A stretch of DNA of 64,000 bases from Inquilinus limosus DSM 16000 (GTDB lineage Bacteria > Pseudomonadota > Alphaproteobacteria > DSM-16000 > Inquilinaceae), in assembly GCF_000423185.1 (NCBI RefSeq), contig NZ_AUHM01000006.1, positions 62,001-126,000 on the forward strand, written 5' to 3'. This document shows positions 49,129 through 58,178 of this stretch, one piece after another. The notes beneath the pieces are model-generated. The model had not been told where the DNA came from and made no database searches. It saw only the letters and a program-made list of their open reading frames with translations. Both the position numbers and the translations under genes were made by a program. How positions within the stretch are numbered: position 1 is the stretch's first letter; every line of letters begins with the position of its first letter.

Positions 49129-51033
49129 GTGTCGATCACCATCCCGCGAGCACCCGCCATGGACCGTCCGCGCCGCCGCGTCGGCCGGATCCCGGGCTTC
49201 GCCTATGGCGCGGTGGCGCCGACGCTGGCGATCGTGATCGCCGTCGTCGCCCTGCCGCTGGCCTACAGCCTCTATCTTAGCCTCCATCGCACCAACCCGA
49301 TCACCAAGCGCTGGATCTTCGTCGGGCTCGACAACTATGCCGGCATGCTCGGCAACGCCGAGTTCTGGGCGGCGCTGGGCCGGACCGCCTATTTCGCCGC
49401 CTTCTCGGTGATCGGCACCACGCTGATCGGCATGGGCATGGCCCTCGTCCTGAACGAGCGCTTCGCCGGGCGCGGCTTCCTGCGCAGCGTCATGCTGGTG
49501 CCCTGGGCCATGGCGCCGGTCTCGGTCGGCGTGCTCTGGTCCTTCGTCTACGCCGGCGACTACGGCACGCTGAACGGGCTGCTGACCGATCTCGGCCTCG
49601 GCTTCCTGGTCACGCCCTGGCTGGGCGACGGGTTCCGCGCGCTCAACCTCGTCGCCCTGACCCAGGTCTGGAACCAGGCGCCGCTGACGGCCCTCTTGCT
49701 GCTGGCCGGGCTGCAGTCGATGCCGCGGAACCTGCACAAGGCGGCGATGCTGGACGGCGCCGGGCCGGTCGCCCGCTTCTTCGCCATCACGCTGCCCTGG
49801 CTGAAGCCCAACCTGCTGTTCATCGCCATCATCGCGACGATCAACTCGCTGATGGCCTTCGACATCCTGTGGATCATGACCCGGGGCGGGCCGGGGGCGG
49901 CCACCACGGTCTTCGCCTGGCTCGGCTACCTCACTTCCTTCCAATTCCTGAAGTTCGGGGAAGGGGCGGCGATCCTCTACGACCTGACCATCCTCAGCTT
50001 CGTGCTGGCGATCCTCTACTTCCTGGTGCTCGGGCCGCGGCAGCGCCGCCGGGCGGCGGCCGCAGCCGACGCTGGCTCCGATGATGGGCGGGCCGTCGGC
50101 GGGCGGCGTCACGCCATGGTGACGCTGCCGCCCCACCGGCCGCGGGCGCGGCTGCCCCGGCCGGTCGAGGCCGCCCTCGCCCGCTTCGGCTTCGCTCTCG
50201 CCGCGCTGCTGATCTTCCTGTGGTCGGCCCTGCCGGTCATCGCCCTGGTGCTGATGAGCCTGACCCCGGCCTCGGACCTGATCCGCATGCCGCCAACGGT
50301 CGTCCCCAGCGGCTTCACCCTGCACAACTTCACCGCGGTGCTGGCGCCGGAGCTGGCGAGCGGCAACGAGACCAGCGTCCAGGCCAAGCGGGTGCCGCTG
50401 TCGCTGCTGAACAGCTTCGTCGTCGGCGTCGTCGTGGTGGCGATCAGCGTCGCCCTGGGCACTCTGGCCGGCTACGCCTTCGCCCGGCACGGCAAGGCGC
50501 GCTTCTTCAAGATCAGCCTGTGGGGCCTGCTGCTGACCCGGATGACGCCGGCGCTGACGCTGGTGCTGCCCTTCTTCGTCATCTTCCGCACCCTGGGACT
50601 GATCGACACCCGCATCGGGCTGGTCATCGCCTACAGCAGCATCCTGCTGCCGCTCAGCGCCTGGATGATGAAGAGCTATTTCGAGGGCATCCCGGCCAGC
50701 CTCGACCGGGCGGCGCTGATCGACGGCTGCTCGCGGCTGAAGATGCTGTGGAAGATCCTGCTGCCGGTGGCCCGGCCGGGCATCATCGCCGCCGCGATCT
50801 TCTGCTTCCTGGTCAGCTGGAACGAGTTCCTGTTCGCGCTGATCCTGACCTCTACGCCGAATTCCCAGACCATCCCGGTGGTGCTGTCGGGCTTCCTCAG
50901 CCAGGCGCGCTTTTACGAATACGGGCCGATGTTCGCTGCCAGCGTGCTGTCGATCGCCCCGCCGGTGCTCGTCGCCTTCCTGTTCCAACGCTACCTCGTC
51001 CAGGGCGCGCTCTCCGGCGCCGTCAAGGGCTGA
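49129..51033 (+). CDS. fused carbohydrate ABC permease (MalF-like plus MalG-like)
   Basis: 634-residue inner-membrane protein in which the two permease subunits usually encoded separately are joined. The first half (about 1-305) is MalF/UgpA-like with EAA loop HKAAMLDGAGPVARFFAITL. A hydrophilic Arg/Ala-rich linker (about 305-340) follows, then a MalG/UgpE-like half with EAA loop DRAALIDGCSRLKMLWKILL. No stop codon interrupts the frame; an internal ATG at about 50116 could restart translation of the second half. The GTG start at 49129 has GGAGGG upstream. Fusion or a missed stop codon in the assembly are the alternatives. Confidence 0.88.
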   Translation: MSITIPRAPAMDRPRRRVGRIPGFAYGAVAPTLAIVIAVVALPLAYSLYLSLHRTNPITKRWIFVGLDNYAGMLGNAEFWAALGRTAYFAAFSVIGTTLIGMGMALVLNERFAGRGFLRSVMLVPWAMAPVSVGVLWSFVYAGDYGTLNGLLTDLGLGFLVTPWLGDGFRALNLVALTQVWNQAPLTALLLLAGLQSMPRNLHKAAMLDGAGPVARFFAITLPWLKPNLLFIAIIATINSLMAFDILWIMTRGGPGAATTVFAWLGYLTSFQFLKFGEGAAILYDLTILSFVLAILYFLVLGPRQRRRAAAAADAGSDDGRAVGGRRHAMVTLPPHRPRARLPRPVEAALARFGFALAALLIFLWSALPVIALVLMSLTPASDLIRMPPTVVPSGFTLHNFTAVLAPELASGNETSVQAKRVPLSLLNSFVVGVVVVAISVALGTLAGYAFARHGKARFFKISLWGLLLTRMTPALTLVLPFFVIFRTLGLIDTRIGLVIAYSSILLPLSAWMMKSYFEGIPASLDRAALIDGCSRLKMLWKILLPVARPGIIAAAIFCFLVSWNEFLFALILTSTPNSQTIPVVLSGFLSQARFYEYGPMFAASVLSIAPPVLVAFLFQRYLVQGALSGAVKG

Positions 51034-51049
51034 GAAGCGGGAGGCCCCC

Positions 51050-52066
51050 ATGACCTCGATCAACATCCGCGCCGTGTCCAAGAGCTATGCCCAGCACCGG
51101 GTGCTGAAAGGGCTCGACCTCGACATCGCCGACGGCGAGTTCATCTCCTTCCTCGGCCCCTCCGGCTGCGGCAAGAGCACGCTGCTCTACTGCATCGCCG
51201 GGCTGGAGGAGATCACCACCGGCAGCATCCTGTTCGATGGGCGCGACATCAGCGGCCTGGCGCCGCGCGACCGCAACATCGCCCTGGTGTTCCAGGACTA
51301 CGCGCTCTACCCGCACATGGCGGTGCGGGACAACATGGCCTTCCCGCTGCGCCAGCAGAAGGTCGGCGCCGACGCCATCCGGCGCCAGGTCGCCTGGGCG
51401 GCGGAGCTGCTGGGGCTGGAGGAGCTGCTGGACCGGTCGCCGGCCGAGCTGTCCGGCGGCCAGCGCCAGCGCGTGGCGGTCGGCCGCGCCATCGTCCGCA
51501 ACCCCGCGGCGCTCTTGATGGACGAGCCGCTGTCCAACCTCGACGCCAGCCTGCGGGTGCGGATGCGGACCGAGATCAAGCGGCTTCAGCGCGAACTGGC
51601 GGTGACCACCATCTTCGTCACCCATGACCAGGAGGAGGCGATGGTCCTGTCGGACCGGATCGCCGTGATGCATGACGGCGTGCTGCAGCAATTCGCCGAC
51701 CCGATGGCGGTCTATCGCGAGCCCGCCAACCAGTTCGTCGCCGGCTTCATCGGCAGCCCGCAGATGAACTTCCTGCCGGGCTCCGCCGTCTCGGGCGGCC
51801 GGGACGACAGCCGGGTGGTCGGCATCCGCCCGCACGATCTGACGCCGTCGGCGGGGCCGGAGGACGGGGCGCTGTCCCTGACCGGCGAGCTGGCGCTGAT
51901 CGAGCCGGCCGGGCCGGTCCATTTCCTCGACGTGCTGGTCGGCGACCGCATGGTCAAGGCCACCTGCAGCGACCCCGACGGCCTGCGCCCGGGCGCCAGC
52001 CTGACCCTGACCGCCCCGGACCGCAGCATCCACCTGTTCGACCGCGCCAGCGGCGCCCGGGTCTAG
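51050..52066 (+). CDS. carbohydrate ABC transporter ATP-binding protein (MalK/UgpC type)
   Basis: 338-residue nucleotide-binding subunit. Walker A GPSGCGKST is at 36-44, the Q-loop is VFQDYALYPHMAV, signature LSGGQRQR begins near residue 134, Walker B LLMDEPLSNLD has its Asp at 158, and the H-loop is THDQEE. A TOBE domain occupies the C-terminal third (VVGIRPHDL). It starts 17 bases after the fused permease with GGGAGG upstream. Confidence 0.94.
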   Translation: MTSINIRAVSKSYAQHRVLKGLDLDIADGEFISFLGPSGCGKSTLLYCIAGLEEITTGSILFDGRDISGLAPRDRNIALVFQDYALYPHMAVRDNMAFPLRQQKVGADAIRRQVAWAAELLGLEELLDRSPAELSGGQRQRVAVGRAIVRNPAALLMDEPLSNLDASLRVRMRTEIKRLQRELAVTTIFVTHDQEEAMVLSDRIAVMHDGVLQQFADPMAVYREPANQFVAGFIGSPQMNFLPGSAVSGGRDDSRVVGIRPHDLTPSAGPEDGALSLTGELALIEPAGPVHFLDVLVGDRMVKATCSDPDGLRPGASLTLTAPDRSIHLFDRASGARV

Positions 52067-52093
52067 TTCCACCGCAAGGAAGCGTTGCATCCC

Positions 52094-53242
52094 ATGGCCT
52101 TCGATCTCGTGCTCAGGAACGGTCGGGTGATAGACCCGTCGCAGGGCATCGACCGCGTCGCCGACATCGCCTTCGCCGGCGGCAAGGTCGCCGCCATCGG
52201 CGCCGGCCTGGATCCCGGCGGCGCGGCCGTCCGCGACGTGTCCGGCCTGATCGTGACGCCGGGGCTGATCGATCTGCACACCCATGTCTATTGGGGCGGC
52301 ACCTCGCTCGGCATCGACGCCGAGGCGTTCGCCAGGGCCAGCGCCGTTACCACCTGCGTCGACACCGGCAGCGCCGGGCCCGGCAACTTCCCGGGCTTCC
52401 GCAGGCATGTGATCGAGCCGAGCCGGATCCGCATCCTGGTCTATCTGCACGTCTCCTTCGCCGGCATCTTCGGCTTCTCCAGCCGGGTCATGGTCGGCGA
52501 AAGCCACGACATCCGGCTGATGGCCGCGCGGGATGCAGTCGAGGTGGCCGACGCCAACCGCGATGTGATCATCGGCATCAAGGTGCGGATCGGCCGGATC
52601 GCCAGCGGCCCGTCCGGCATCGCCCCGCTCGACGTCGCCCTGCAGGTGGCGGACGAGACCGGCCTGCCGCTGATGGTCCATATCGACGAGCCGCCGCCCT
52701 CCTACGAGGCGGTGGTGGACCGGCTGCGGCCGGGCGATGTGCTGACCCACTGCTTCCGGCCCTTCCCGAACGCGCCGGTCACCGGCGACGGCAAGGTCAA
52801 GCCCGAGGTGCTGGCGGCGCGCGAGCGCGGCGTGCTGTTCGACATAGGGCACGGCATGGGGTCGTTCGGCTGGAAGACCGCGCGGGCGATGCTGGCCCAG
52901 GGCTTCAAGCCGGACACCATCTCCTCCGACGTCCATGCGCTGTGCATCAACGGGCCGGCCTATGACCAGGTGACGACGCTGTCGAAGTTCCTGGCGCTGG
53001 GCATGCCGCTGGACGAGGTGATCGCGGCCTCGACCGTCAACGCCGCCAAGGCGCTGGGCCGGCCGGAGCTCGGGACGCTCCGGCCGGGCAGCGTCGGCGA
53101 CGTCAGCATCCTGTCGCTGAAGGACGGCGCCTTCCCGCTGGAGGATGTGCGCGGCGAGGTCGTCACCGCCGGCCGGCGGCTCTTCGCCGAAGGCGTCGTG
53201 GTCAACGGGCGCTGGTGGCACCCGGTGGAAGGAACGGAATGA
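52094..53242 (+). CDS. COG3964-type amidohydrolase/deacetylase
   Basis: 382-residue cytoplasmic metal-dependent hydrolase. The HxH motif DLHTHVYWGGTSLGID places metal ligands at His62 and His64, Lys163 (VIIGIKVRIG) is the likely carboxylated lysine, and further ligands are in MVHIDEPP, LTHCFRPF and ISSDVHALC. The YWGGTSLGID segment is characteristic of the subgroup containing an Agrobacterium esterase active on acetyl-(R)-mandelate and related deacetylases. The start is ambiguous: ATG at 52094 or TTG at 52085. It probably removes an acyl group from the imported compound. Confidence 0.88.
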   Translation: MAFDLVLRNGRVIDPSQGIDRVADIAFAGGKVAAIGAGLDPGGAAVRDVSGLIVTPGLIDLHTHVYWGGTSLGIDAEAFARASAVTTCVDTGSAGPGNFPGFRRHVIEPSRIRILVYLHVSFAGIFGFSSRVMVGESHDIRLMAARDAVEVADANRDVIIGIKVRIGRIASGPSGIAPLDVALQVADETGLPLMVHIDEPPPSYEAVVDRLRPGDVLTHCFRPFPNAPVTGDGKVKPEVLAARERGVLFDIGHGMGSFGWKTARAMLAQGFKPDTISSDVHALCINGPAYDQVTTLSKFLALGMPLDEVIAASTVNAAKALGRPELGTLRPGSVGDVSILSLKDGAFPLEDVRGEVVTAGRRLFAEGVVVNGRWWHPVEGTE

Positions 53243-54696
53243 TGCAGCGCGACGACATCGAGACCTTCGCCAACCACATCGGCGGGCGCTGGGAGGCGGA
53301 GCCGGAATGGATGCCGGCAGTGAACCCGGCGACCGGCGAGACGATCGGCCGGCTGCCGCGCAGCAGCCGCGAGACGGCGCGGCGCGCCATCGCCGCCGCG
53401 CGGCAGGCGCAGCACGGCTGGGCCGCGACGCCGGTGTGGGAGCGGGCGCGCGCCTGCCTCGCCATCGCCGCGCAGATCGACGGCGCGCGCGACCGCATCG
53501 CCCGCACCCTGAGCCTCGAGCAGGGCAAGCCGTTCAAAGAGGCGCAGGGCGAGGTCGGCAAGGCGGCGGACGGCTTCCGGCTGGCGGCCGAGCTGGTCAA
53601 GCAGCTGCGTGGCGAGACCCTGCCGGCGGAGGACCCGAGCAAGCTGGTGCTGACCCTGCGCCAGCCGCGCGGCGTCTATGCGGTGATCACGCCCTGGAAC
53701 TTCCCGGTGAACATCCCGGTCGAATACCTCGCGCCGGGCATCGCCACCGGCAACGCCATCGTCTGGGTGCCGGCGCCGAGCACGTCGATGGCGGCGGTCG
53801 AGCTGATGCATACGATCGAGGAGGCGGGGCTGCCGCCGGGCGTGGTCAATCTGGTGATCGGGGAGGGGGCGGTGGTCGGCGACGAGATCGTCGCCCATCC
53901 GGACACCAACGGCATCGGCTTCACCGGCAGCCCGGCCACCGGGCAGCGCATCGCCGAGCGCGGCGCCGGCAAGCCGATGCTGCTGGAGCTCGGCGGCAAC
54001 GGGCCGGTGCTGGTGTTCGAGGACGCCGATCTCGACCGCGCCGCCGCGGCCGCCGCCGGCGGCGCCTTCTTCAACGCCGGCCAGGTCTGCGCCGCCACCG
54101 GCCGGGTCCTGGCCCATCGCAGCATCGTCGAGCCGCTGGCGCAGCGGCTGGTCGAACATGCGCGGGCGCAGAAGCTCGGCGATCCGCTGCAGCAGGGCAC
54201 GACCATGGGGCCGCTGAACAACCCGAAGGTCGCGGCCAAGGTGCGCGAGCATGTCGAGGACGCCGTCGCCCGCGGCGCCACGGTGCTGGCCGGCGGCCGG
54301 CCGCGGCCGGATCTGGGCAGCGACCTCTTCTTCGAGCCGACCGTGATCGCCGGCGTCACCCGCGACATGCGCATCAACCGGGAGGAAACGTTCGGCCCGG
54401 TGGTGCCGGTCCTGGCCTTCGACGACGACGCGGAGGCGCTGGACCTGGCGCTGGACACCGACCACGGGCTCAGCGTCGGCCTGTTCACCGCGGACATGGA
54501 CCGGGCGCTGCGCTTCGGCGAGGCGATCCCCGCCGGCATCGTCAACGTCAACGCCGGCAGCACCTGGTGGGAGCTGCACCTGCCCTTCGGCGGCGGCTCC
54601 GGCACCCGCAGCGGCATCGGCCGGCTCGGCGGGCGCCACACGCTCGAAGCGATGACCGAACTCAAGATGATCTCGATCACCCGGACCGGGAAATGA
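53239..54696 (+). CDS. NAD(P)-dependent aldehyde dehydrogenase
   Basis: 485-residue ALDH-superfamily enzyme. Catalytic Cys284 (FFNAGQVCAATGR), Glu250 (LLELGGNGP), the oxyanion Asn in TPWNFPVN and the NAD-binding GFTGSPATG are all present. The ETFGPVVPVL segment and the C-terminal PFGGGSGTRSG are typical of the lactaldehyde/succinate-semialdehyde branch. The start (ATGATG at 53239) overlaps the amidohydrolase stop, so the two are coupled. It oxidises an aldehyde made in this pathway to the acid. Confidence 0.93.
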   Translation: MMQRDDIETFANHIGGRWEAEPEWMPAVNPATGETIGRLPRSSRETARRAIAAARQAQHGWAATPVWERARACLAIAAQIDGARDRIARTLSLEQGKPFKEAQGEVGKAADGFRLAAELVKQLRGETLPAEDPSKLVLTLRQPRGVYAVITPWNFPVNIPVEYLAPGIATGNAIVWVPAPSTSMAAVELMHTIEEAGLPPGVVNLVIGEGAVVGDEIVAHPDTNGIGFTGSPATGQRIAERGAGKPMLLELGGNGPVLVFEDADLDRAAAAAAGGAFFNAGQVCAATGRVLAHRSIVEPLAQRLVEHARAQKLGDPLQQGTTMGPLNNPKVAAKVREHVEDAVARGATVLAGGRPRPDLGSDLFFEPTVIAGVTRDMRINREETFGPVVPVLAFDDDAEALDLALDTDHGLSVGLFTADMDRALRFGEAIPAGIVNVNAGSTWWELHLPFGGGSGTRSGIGRLGGRHTLEAMTELKMISITRTGK

Positions 54697-55226
54697 CATC
54701 CAAGATGAGCACACCTTCTGCGGCTGTGGCGGCACGGCTGCTGGCCGACCTCGTCGACCTCCTGCTGCCGGGCGGCGGCGACTGGCCCTCTGGCGCCACC
54801 GTCGGCGTCCAGTCGGCGCTGGCCATGCGCCTGGTCGAGGAGCGCGGCGAGGCCGACCTCGACCGGCTGGCGCAGGCCATCCTGAAAGCCGGCGGGCCCT
54901 TCGCGGACCATCCGGAGGAGCGGCGCATCGCCATCGCACAGGCCTTCGAAGCGGCGGAGCCGGAGCTGTTCGGCTGGGTCCGCGATGCCGCTTACTTCGC
55001 TTACTACGAAAGCCCGTACATCGTGGCGGTGATCAACGCCCAGGGCCATCCCTACCGGCTGCGGCCGCATGTGAAGGGCTATCCGCTGCCGCGCTTCGAT
55101 CCGGCGCGGGACACGCCGCGGCACGGCCGGGGCCGCTATCTGCCGACCGCGGCCGTGCGCCGGGTCGACATCTCCCGCCTCGAACTCGACAGCGACCGCA
55201 CGCAAGCCTGGGGCCTGAAGCGATGA
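54693..55226 (+). CDS. small subunit-like protein of a GMC dehydrogenase (gluconate 2-dehydrogenase subunit 3 type)
   Basis: 177-residue helical protein. The pattern LADLVDLLLPGGGDWPSGAT followed by a long helical region and FAYYESPYIVAVIN resembles gluconate 2-dehydrogenase subunit 3, which pairs with a GMC flavoprotein. No signal peptide is present, unlike many periplasmic members, so the complex should be cytoplasmic. It overlaps aldehyde dehydrogenase by four bases and the GMC gene by four, a strong sign of a joint complex. Family assignment is by pattern and context. Confidence 0.65.
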   Translation: MTSKMSTPSAAVAARLLADLVDLLLPGGGDWPSGATVGVQSALAMRLVEERGEADLDRLAQAILKAGGPFADHPEERRIAIAQAFEAAEPELFGWVRDAAYFAYYESPYIVAVINAQGHPYRLRPHVKGYPLPRFDPARDTPRHGRGRYLPTAAVRRVDISRLELDSDRTQAWGLKR

Positions 55227-56845
55227 CCAAGCCGTCCTGCGACATCCTGATCATCGGCGCCGGCGCCACCGGATCGCTGGCCGCCGTGGTGCTGGCCGAG
55301 GCCGGGCTGAAGGTCGTCTGCCTCGAGCAGGGCTCCTGGGTCGAGGCCGGCGACCACCCGCATTACAGCTCCGACTGGTCCTGGCAGCGCCGCACCCGGT
55401 GGAACGCCGACGTCAACCGCCGCCGCCATCCGGACGACTACCCGGTCGTCTCCGACAGCTCGCAGGTGCTGATGTGGAACGGCGTCGGCGGCTCGACCAA
55501 TGTCTATGGCGCGATCTGGCCGCGCTACCGGCCCTCGGATTTCCGCAAGGGCGACGAGCACGGGCTGCAGCCGAACTGGCCGATCGCTTATGAGGACCTG
55601 GCGCCGTTCTACGAGGCGGCGGACCGCATGATCGGCGTCAGCGGCCTGGCCGGCGATCCGGCGATGCCGCCGCGCGAGGCCTGCCCGACCGGGCCGCTGC
55701 CCTTCACCAAGGCGGCGCGCCGCCTCTCCCAGGCCTTCGACACCCTCGGCTGGCACTGGTGGCCGGCCGAGGCGGGGGTGATCTCGGAGGATTACGACGG
55801 CCGACCCGGCTGCAACGGCTGCGGCATCTGCAACGGCTGCCCGCGCGGGTCGATGAGCAAGTATTCGCTGTCGATCTGGCCCAAGGCACTCGCGGCCGGG
55901 ACCGAGCTGCGCATCCACGCCCGGGTGCTGCGGATCGAGAAGGGCAGGGACGGGCGGGCCACCGGCGCCCACTACATCGACCGCGAAACCGGCCGCACCG
56001 AGTTCCAGCCGGCCGAGATCGTGGTCGTCGCCGCCAACGGCGTCGGCACTCCACGGCTGCTGCTGGCCTCGGACAACCTCGCCAACCAGTCGGACCAGGT
56101 CGGCCGCAACCTGCTGCACCACACGCTGGTGGGGGCCGAGATCTGGGTGGACGAGCCGGTCGACGGCCATATGGGCTATGTCGCCTCGCTGATCAGCCGC
56201 GAATTCGCTGAGACCGATGTCCGCCGCGGCTTCGTCAACGGCTTCAACTTCAACTGCCTGACCAGCACCTCGGCCGCCGCCGAGGTCGCCGCGGGCTGGA
56301 TCACCGAGACCCGGGCGCCCTGGGGCCGCGACCACCACCGCTGGTTCGAGCGCCATTTCGGCCACGGCATCGGCATCTACGCGATCGGCGACGACCTGCC
56401 GAACCCGGAGAACCGCGTCGCCCTCGACCCGGTCAGGCGGGATGCCGACGGCATCCCGGTCGCGACCATGCATTACCTGCCGGGCGAGAACGACCGGCGG
56501 ATGATGAACTACATGCTCGACCGGCTGGTCGACATCGGCACCGCCGCCGGTGCCTTCGAGGTGAAGCTGCAGGACTACCGCGACAAGGACGGCGTCTACC
56601 GCACCCCGGCCTGGCACATGATCGGCACCTGCCGCATGGGCAGCGACCCGGAGACCTCGGTGGTGAACCAATGGCACCAGAGCTGGGACGTGCCGAACCT
56701 GTTCATCGTCGACGGCAGCGTCCTGGCCACCGGCGGCGTGGTCAACCCGACCCCGACGATCTCGGCCCTGGCCTTGCGGGCCGCGACCCATATCCGCGAC
56801 AATTTCCGCGAGCTCAAGGGCGCGACCCGGCCGATGGCGGCGTGA
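55223..56845 (+). CDS. GMC-family FAD-dependent oxidoreductase with Cys cluster
   Basis: 540-residue flavoprotein. The FAD-binding GAGATGS is at the N-terminus (12-18), LMWNGVGGSTNVYGAIWPRY is the second flavin motif, and the C-terminal WHMIGTCRMGSDP with NPTPTISALALR is the GMC active-site region. A striking CNGCGICNGC segment puts four Cys at 197, 200, 203 and 206, like the iron-sulfur motif region of FAD-dependent sugar dehydrogenases. There is no signal peptide. With the preceding small subunit it likely oxidises an alcohol group of a sugar or polyol, feeding the aldehyde dehydrogenase. Confidence 0.9.
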   Translation: MTKPSCDILIIGAGATGSLAAVVLAEAGLKVVCLEQGSWVEAGDHPHYSSDWSWQRRTRWNADVNRRRHPDDYPVVSDSSQVLMWNGVGGSTNVYGAIWPRYRPSDFRKGDEHGLQPNWPIAYEDLAPFYEAADRMIGVSGLAGDPAMPPREACPTGPLPFTKAARRLSQAFDTLGWHWWPAEAGVISEDYDGRPGCNGCGICNGCPRGSMSKYSLSIWPKALAAGTELRIHARVLRIEKGRDGRATGAHYIDRETGRTEFQPAEIVVVAANGVGTPRLLLASDNLANQSDQVGRNLLHHTLVGAEIWVDEPVDGHMGYVASLISREFAETDVRRGFVNGFNFNCLTSTSAAAEVAAGWITETRAPWGRDHHRWFERHFGHGIGIYAIGDDLPNPENRVALDPVRRDADGIPVATMHYLPGENDRRMMNYMLDRLVDIGTAAGAFEVKLQDYRDKDGVYRTPAWHMIGTCRMGSDPETSVVNQWHQSWDVPNLFIVDGSVLATGGVVNPTPTISALALRAATHIRDNFRELKGATRPMAA

Positions 56846-56879
56846 TACCGATTACAAGAGATGGCGGCCGTCTCCCAAA

Positions 56880-56984
56880 CCGTCATGGCGAGGGCCCCGG
56901 CCTTGAGCCGGGGGACGTGGCCATCCAGGGGCCAGTGCGAGCGGTCCCTGGATGGCCACGCCCCTGCGGGGCTCGCCATGACGG
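56880..56984. repeat. REP-like palindromic element after the GMC gene
   Basis: The outer arms CCGTCATGGCGAG (56880-56892) and CTCGCCATGACGG (56972-56984) and the inner arms GTGGCCATCCAGGG (56917-56930) and CCCTGGATGGCCAC (56946-56959) are perfect inverted repeats, giving a hairpin of about 105 bases. The type (GTCAT...CTTGA...ATCCAGGG) matches the element at 24061-24150. It may act as a terminator or mRNA stabiliser for the GMC operon. Confidence 0.85.
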
Positions 56985-57029
56985 ATTAAGGTTTCGTATC
57001 GCTGGCAGGAGCTCAAGGGAGTCCGATCG

Positions 57030-58139
57030 ATGCTGCAGCCGCCGCCGGCCGAGCCGGGCATGCGCGAGGAGGAGGTCGACACCCCGGCCCTGATCCTCGA
57101 CCTCGACGCCTTCGAGGCCAATCTCGACCGCATGGCCGGTCTGGCCGCGGCGGCCGGGGTCAAGCTGCGGCCGCACGCCAAGACCCACAAATCGCCGGTG
57201 ATCGCCCATCTGCAGCTGGCGCGCGGCGCCGTCGGCCAATGCACCCAGAAGGTGGCGGAAGCCGAGATCCTGGCCTGGGGCGGCGTGCCGGACATCCTGG
57301 TCAGCAACGAAGTGGTGGGCCTGCGCAAGCTGGCCCGCCTTGCGGCGCTGACCCGGATCGCGCGGGTCGCCGTCTGCGCCGACCATCTCGATGCCGTGGC
57401 GGCGATCGAGGCCGCGGCGGAGGCCGCCGGCGCGCGGTTGAGCGTGCTGGTGGAGATCGATGTCGGCACCGGCCGCTGCGGCGTGGCGCCGGGGCAGGAG
57501 GCGATGGCGCTGGCCCGGCGCATCGCCGCCAGCCGGCATCTCGTCTTCGGCGGGCTGCAGGCCTATCACGGCCGCGCCCAGCACCGCCGGTCGCCGGAGG
57601 AGCGCGCCGCCGCCATCGCCGAAGCGGCGGAGGCGGCGGGGCGGACGGTGGAAGATCTGCGCCGGGCCGGCCTCGACTGCCCGGTCGTCGGCGGCGCCGG
57701 CACCGGCACCTTCGCGCTGGAGGCGGCGAGCGGCGTCTTCACCGAGCTGCAGGTCGGCTCCTACGCCTTCATGGACGCGGATTACGCCCGCAACGACCCG
57801 CCGCCGCCCTTCCTCCAGGCGCTGTTCGTGCTGGCGACGGTGATGAGCGTCCCGCGCGACGGCGCCGCCGTGGTCGATGCCGGCCACAAGGCGCTCCCGA
57901 CCGACAGCGGCATGCCGCTGGTCTGGGGCCGGGACGGCATCCGCTATGAAGGCCCGTCGGACGAGCATGGCCGGTTGGTGATCGAGCCCGGCGCCGCCAG
58001 GCCGAAGCTCGGCGAGCGGCTGCGCCTGGTGCCGGGCCATTGCGACCCGACGGTCGATCGCTTTGACTGGTATGTCGGGATTAGGTCCGGCCGGGTCGAA
58101 TGCCTGTGGCCGGTCGCGGCCCGTGGCGCCATGGCCTGA
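57030..58139 (+). CDS. D-threonine aldolase/D-serine dehydratase-like PLP enzyme
   Basis: 369-residue fold-type III PLP enzyme (alanine racemase N-terminal family). The PLP lysine is Lys51 in RPHAKTHK. The barrel continues with VEIDVGTGRCGV and GLQAYHGRAQHR, and the C-terminal domain ends with the metal-binding LVPGHCDPT (His337, Cys338) of the D-threonine aldolase/D-serine dehydratase/beta-hydroxyaspartate aldolase group. Substrates are D-configured beta-hydroxy amino acids. It follows the GMC operon after a 184-bp gap with a REP-like element; AGGGAG precedes the ATG. Its link to the preceding pathway is likely but unproven. Confidence 0.88.
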   Translation: MLQPPPAEPGMREEEVDTPALILDLDAFEANLDRMAGLAAAAGVKLRPHAKTHKSPVIAHLQLARGAVGQCTQKVAEAEILAWGGVPDILVSNEVVGLRKLARLAALTRIARVAVCADHLDAVAAIEAAAEAAGARLSVLVEIDVGTGRCGVAPGQEAMALARRIAASRHLVFGGLQAYHGRAQHRRSPEERAAAIAEAAEAAGRTVEDLRRAGLDCPVVGGAGTGTFALEAASGVFTELQVGSYAFMDADYARNDPPPPFLQALFVLATVMSVPRDGAAVVDAGHKALPTDSGMPLVWGRDGIRYEGPSDEHGRLVIEPGAARPKLGERLRLVPGHCDPTVDRFDWYVGIRSGRVECLWPVAARGAMA

Positions 58140-58178
58140 CCGAGTGGCGGGCTTCGGCCGGGCCGACGTGAAGCGCTC

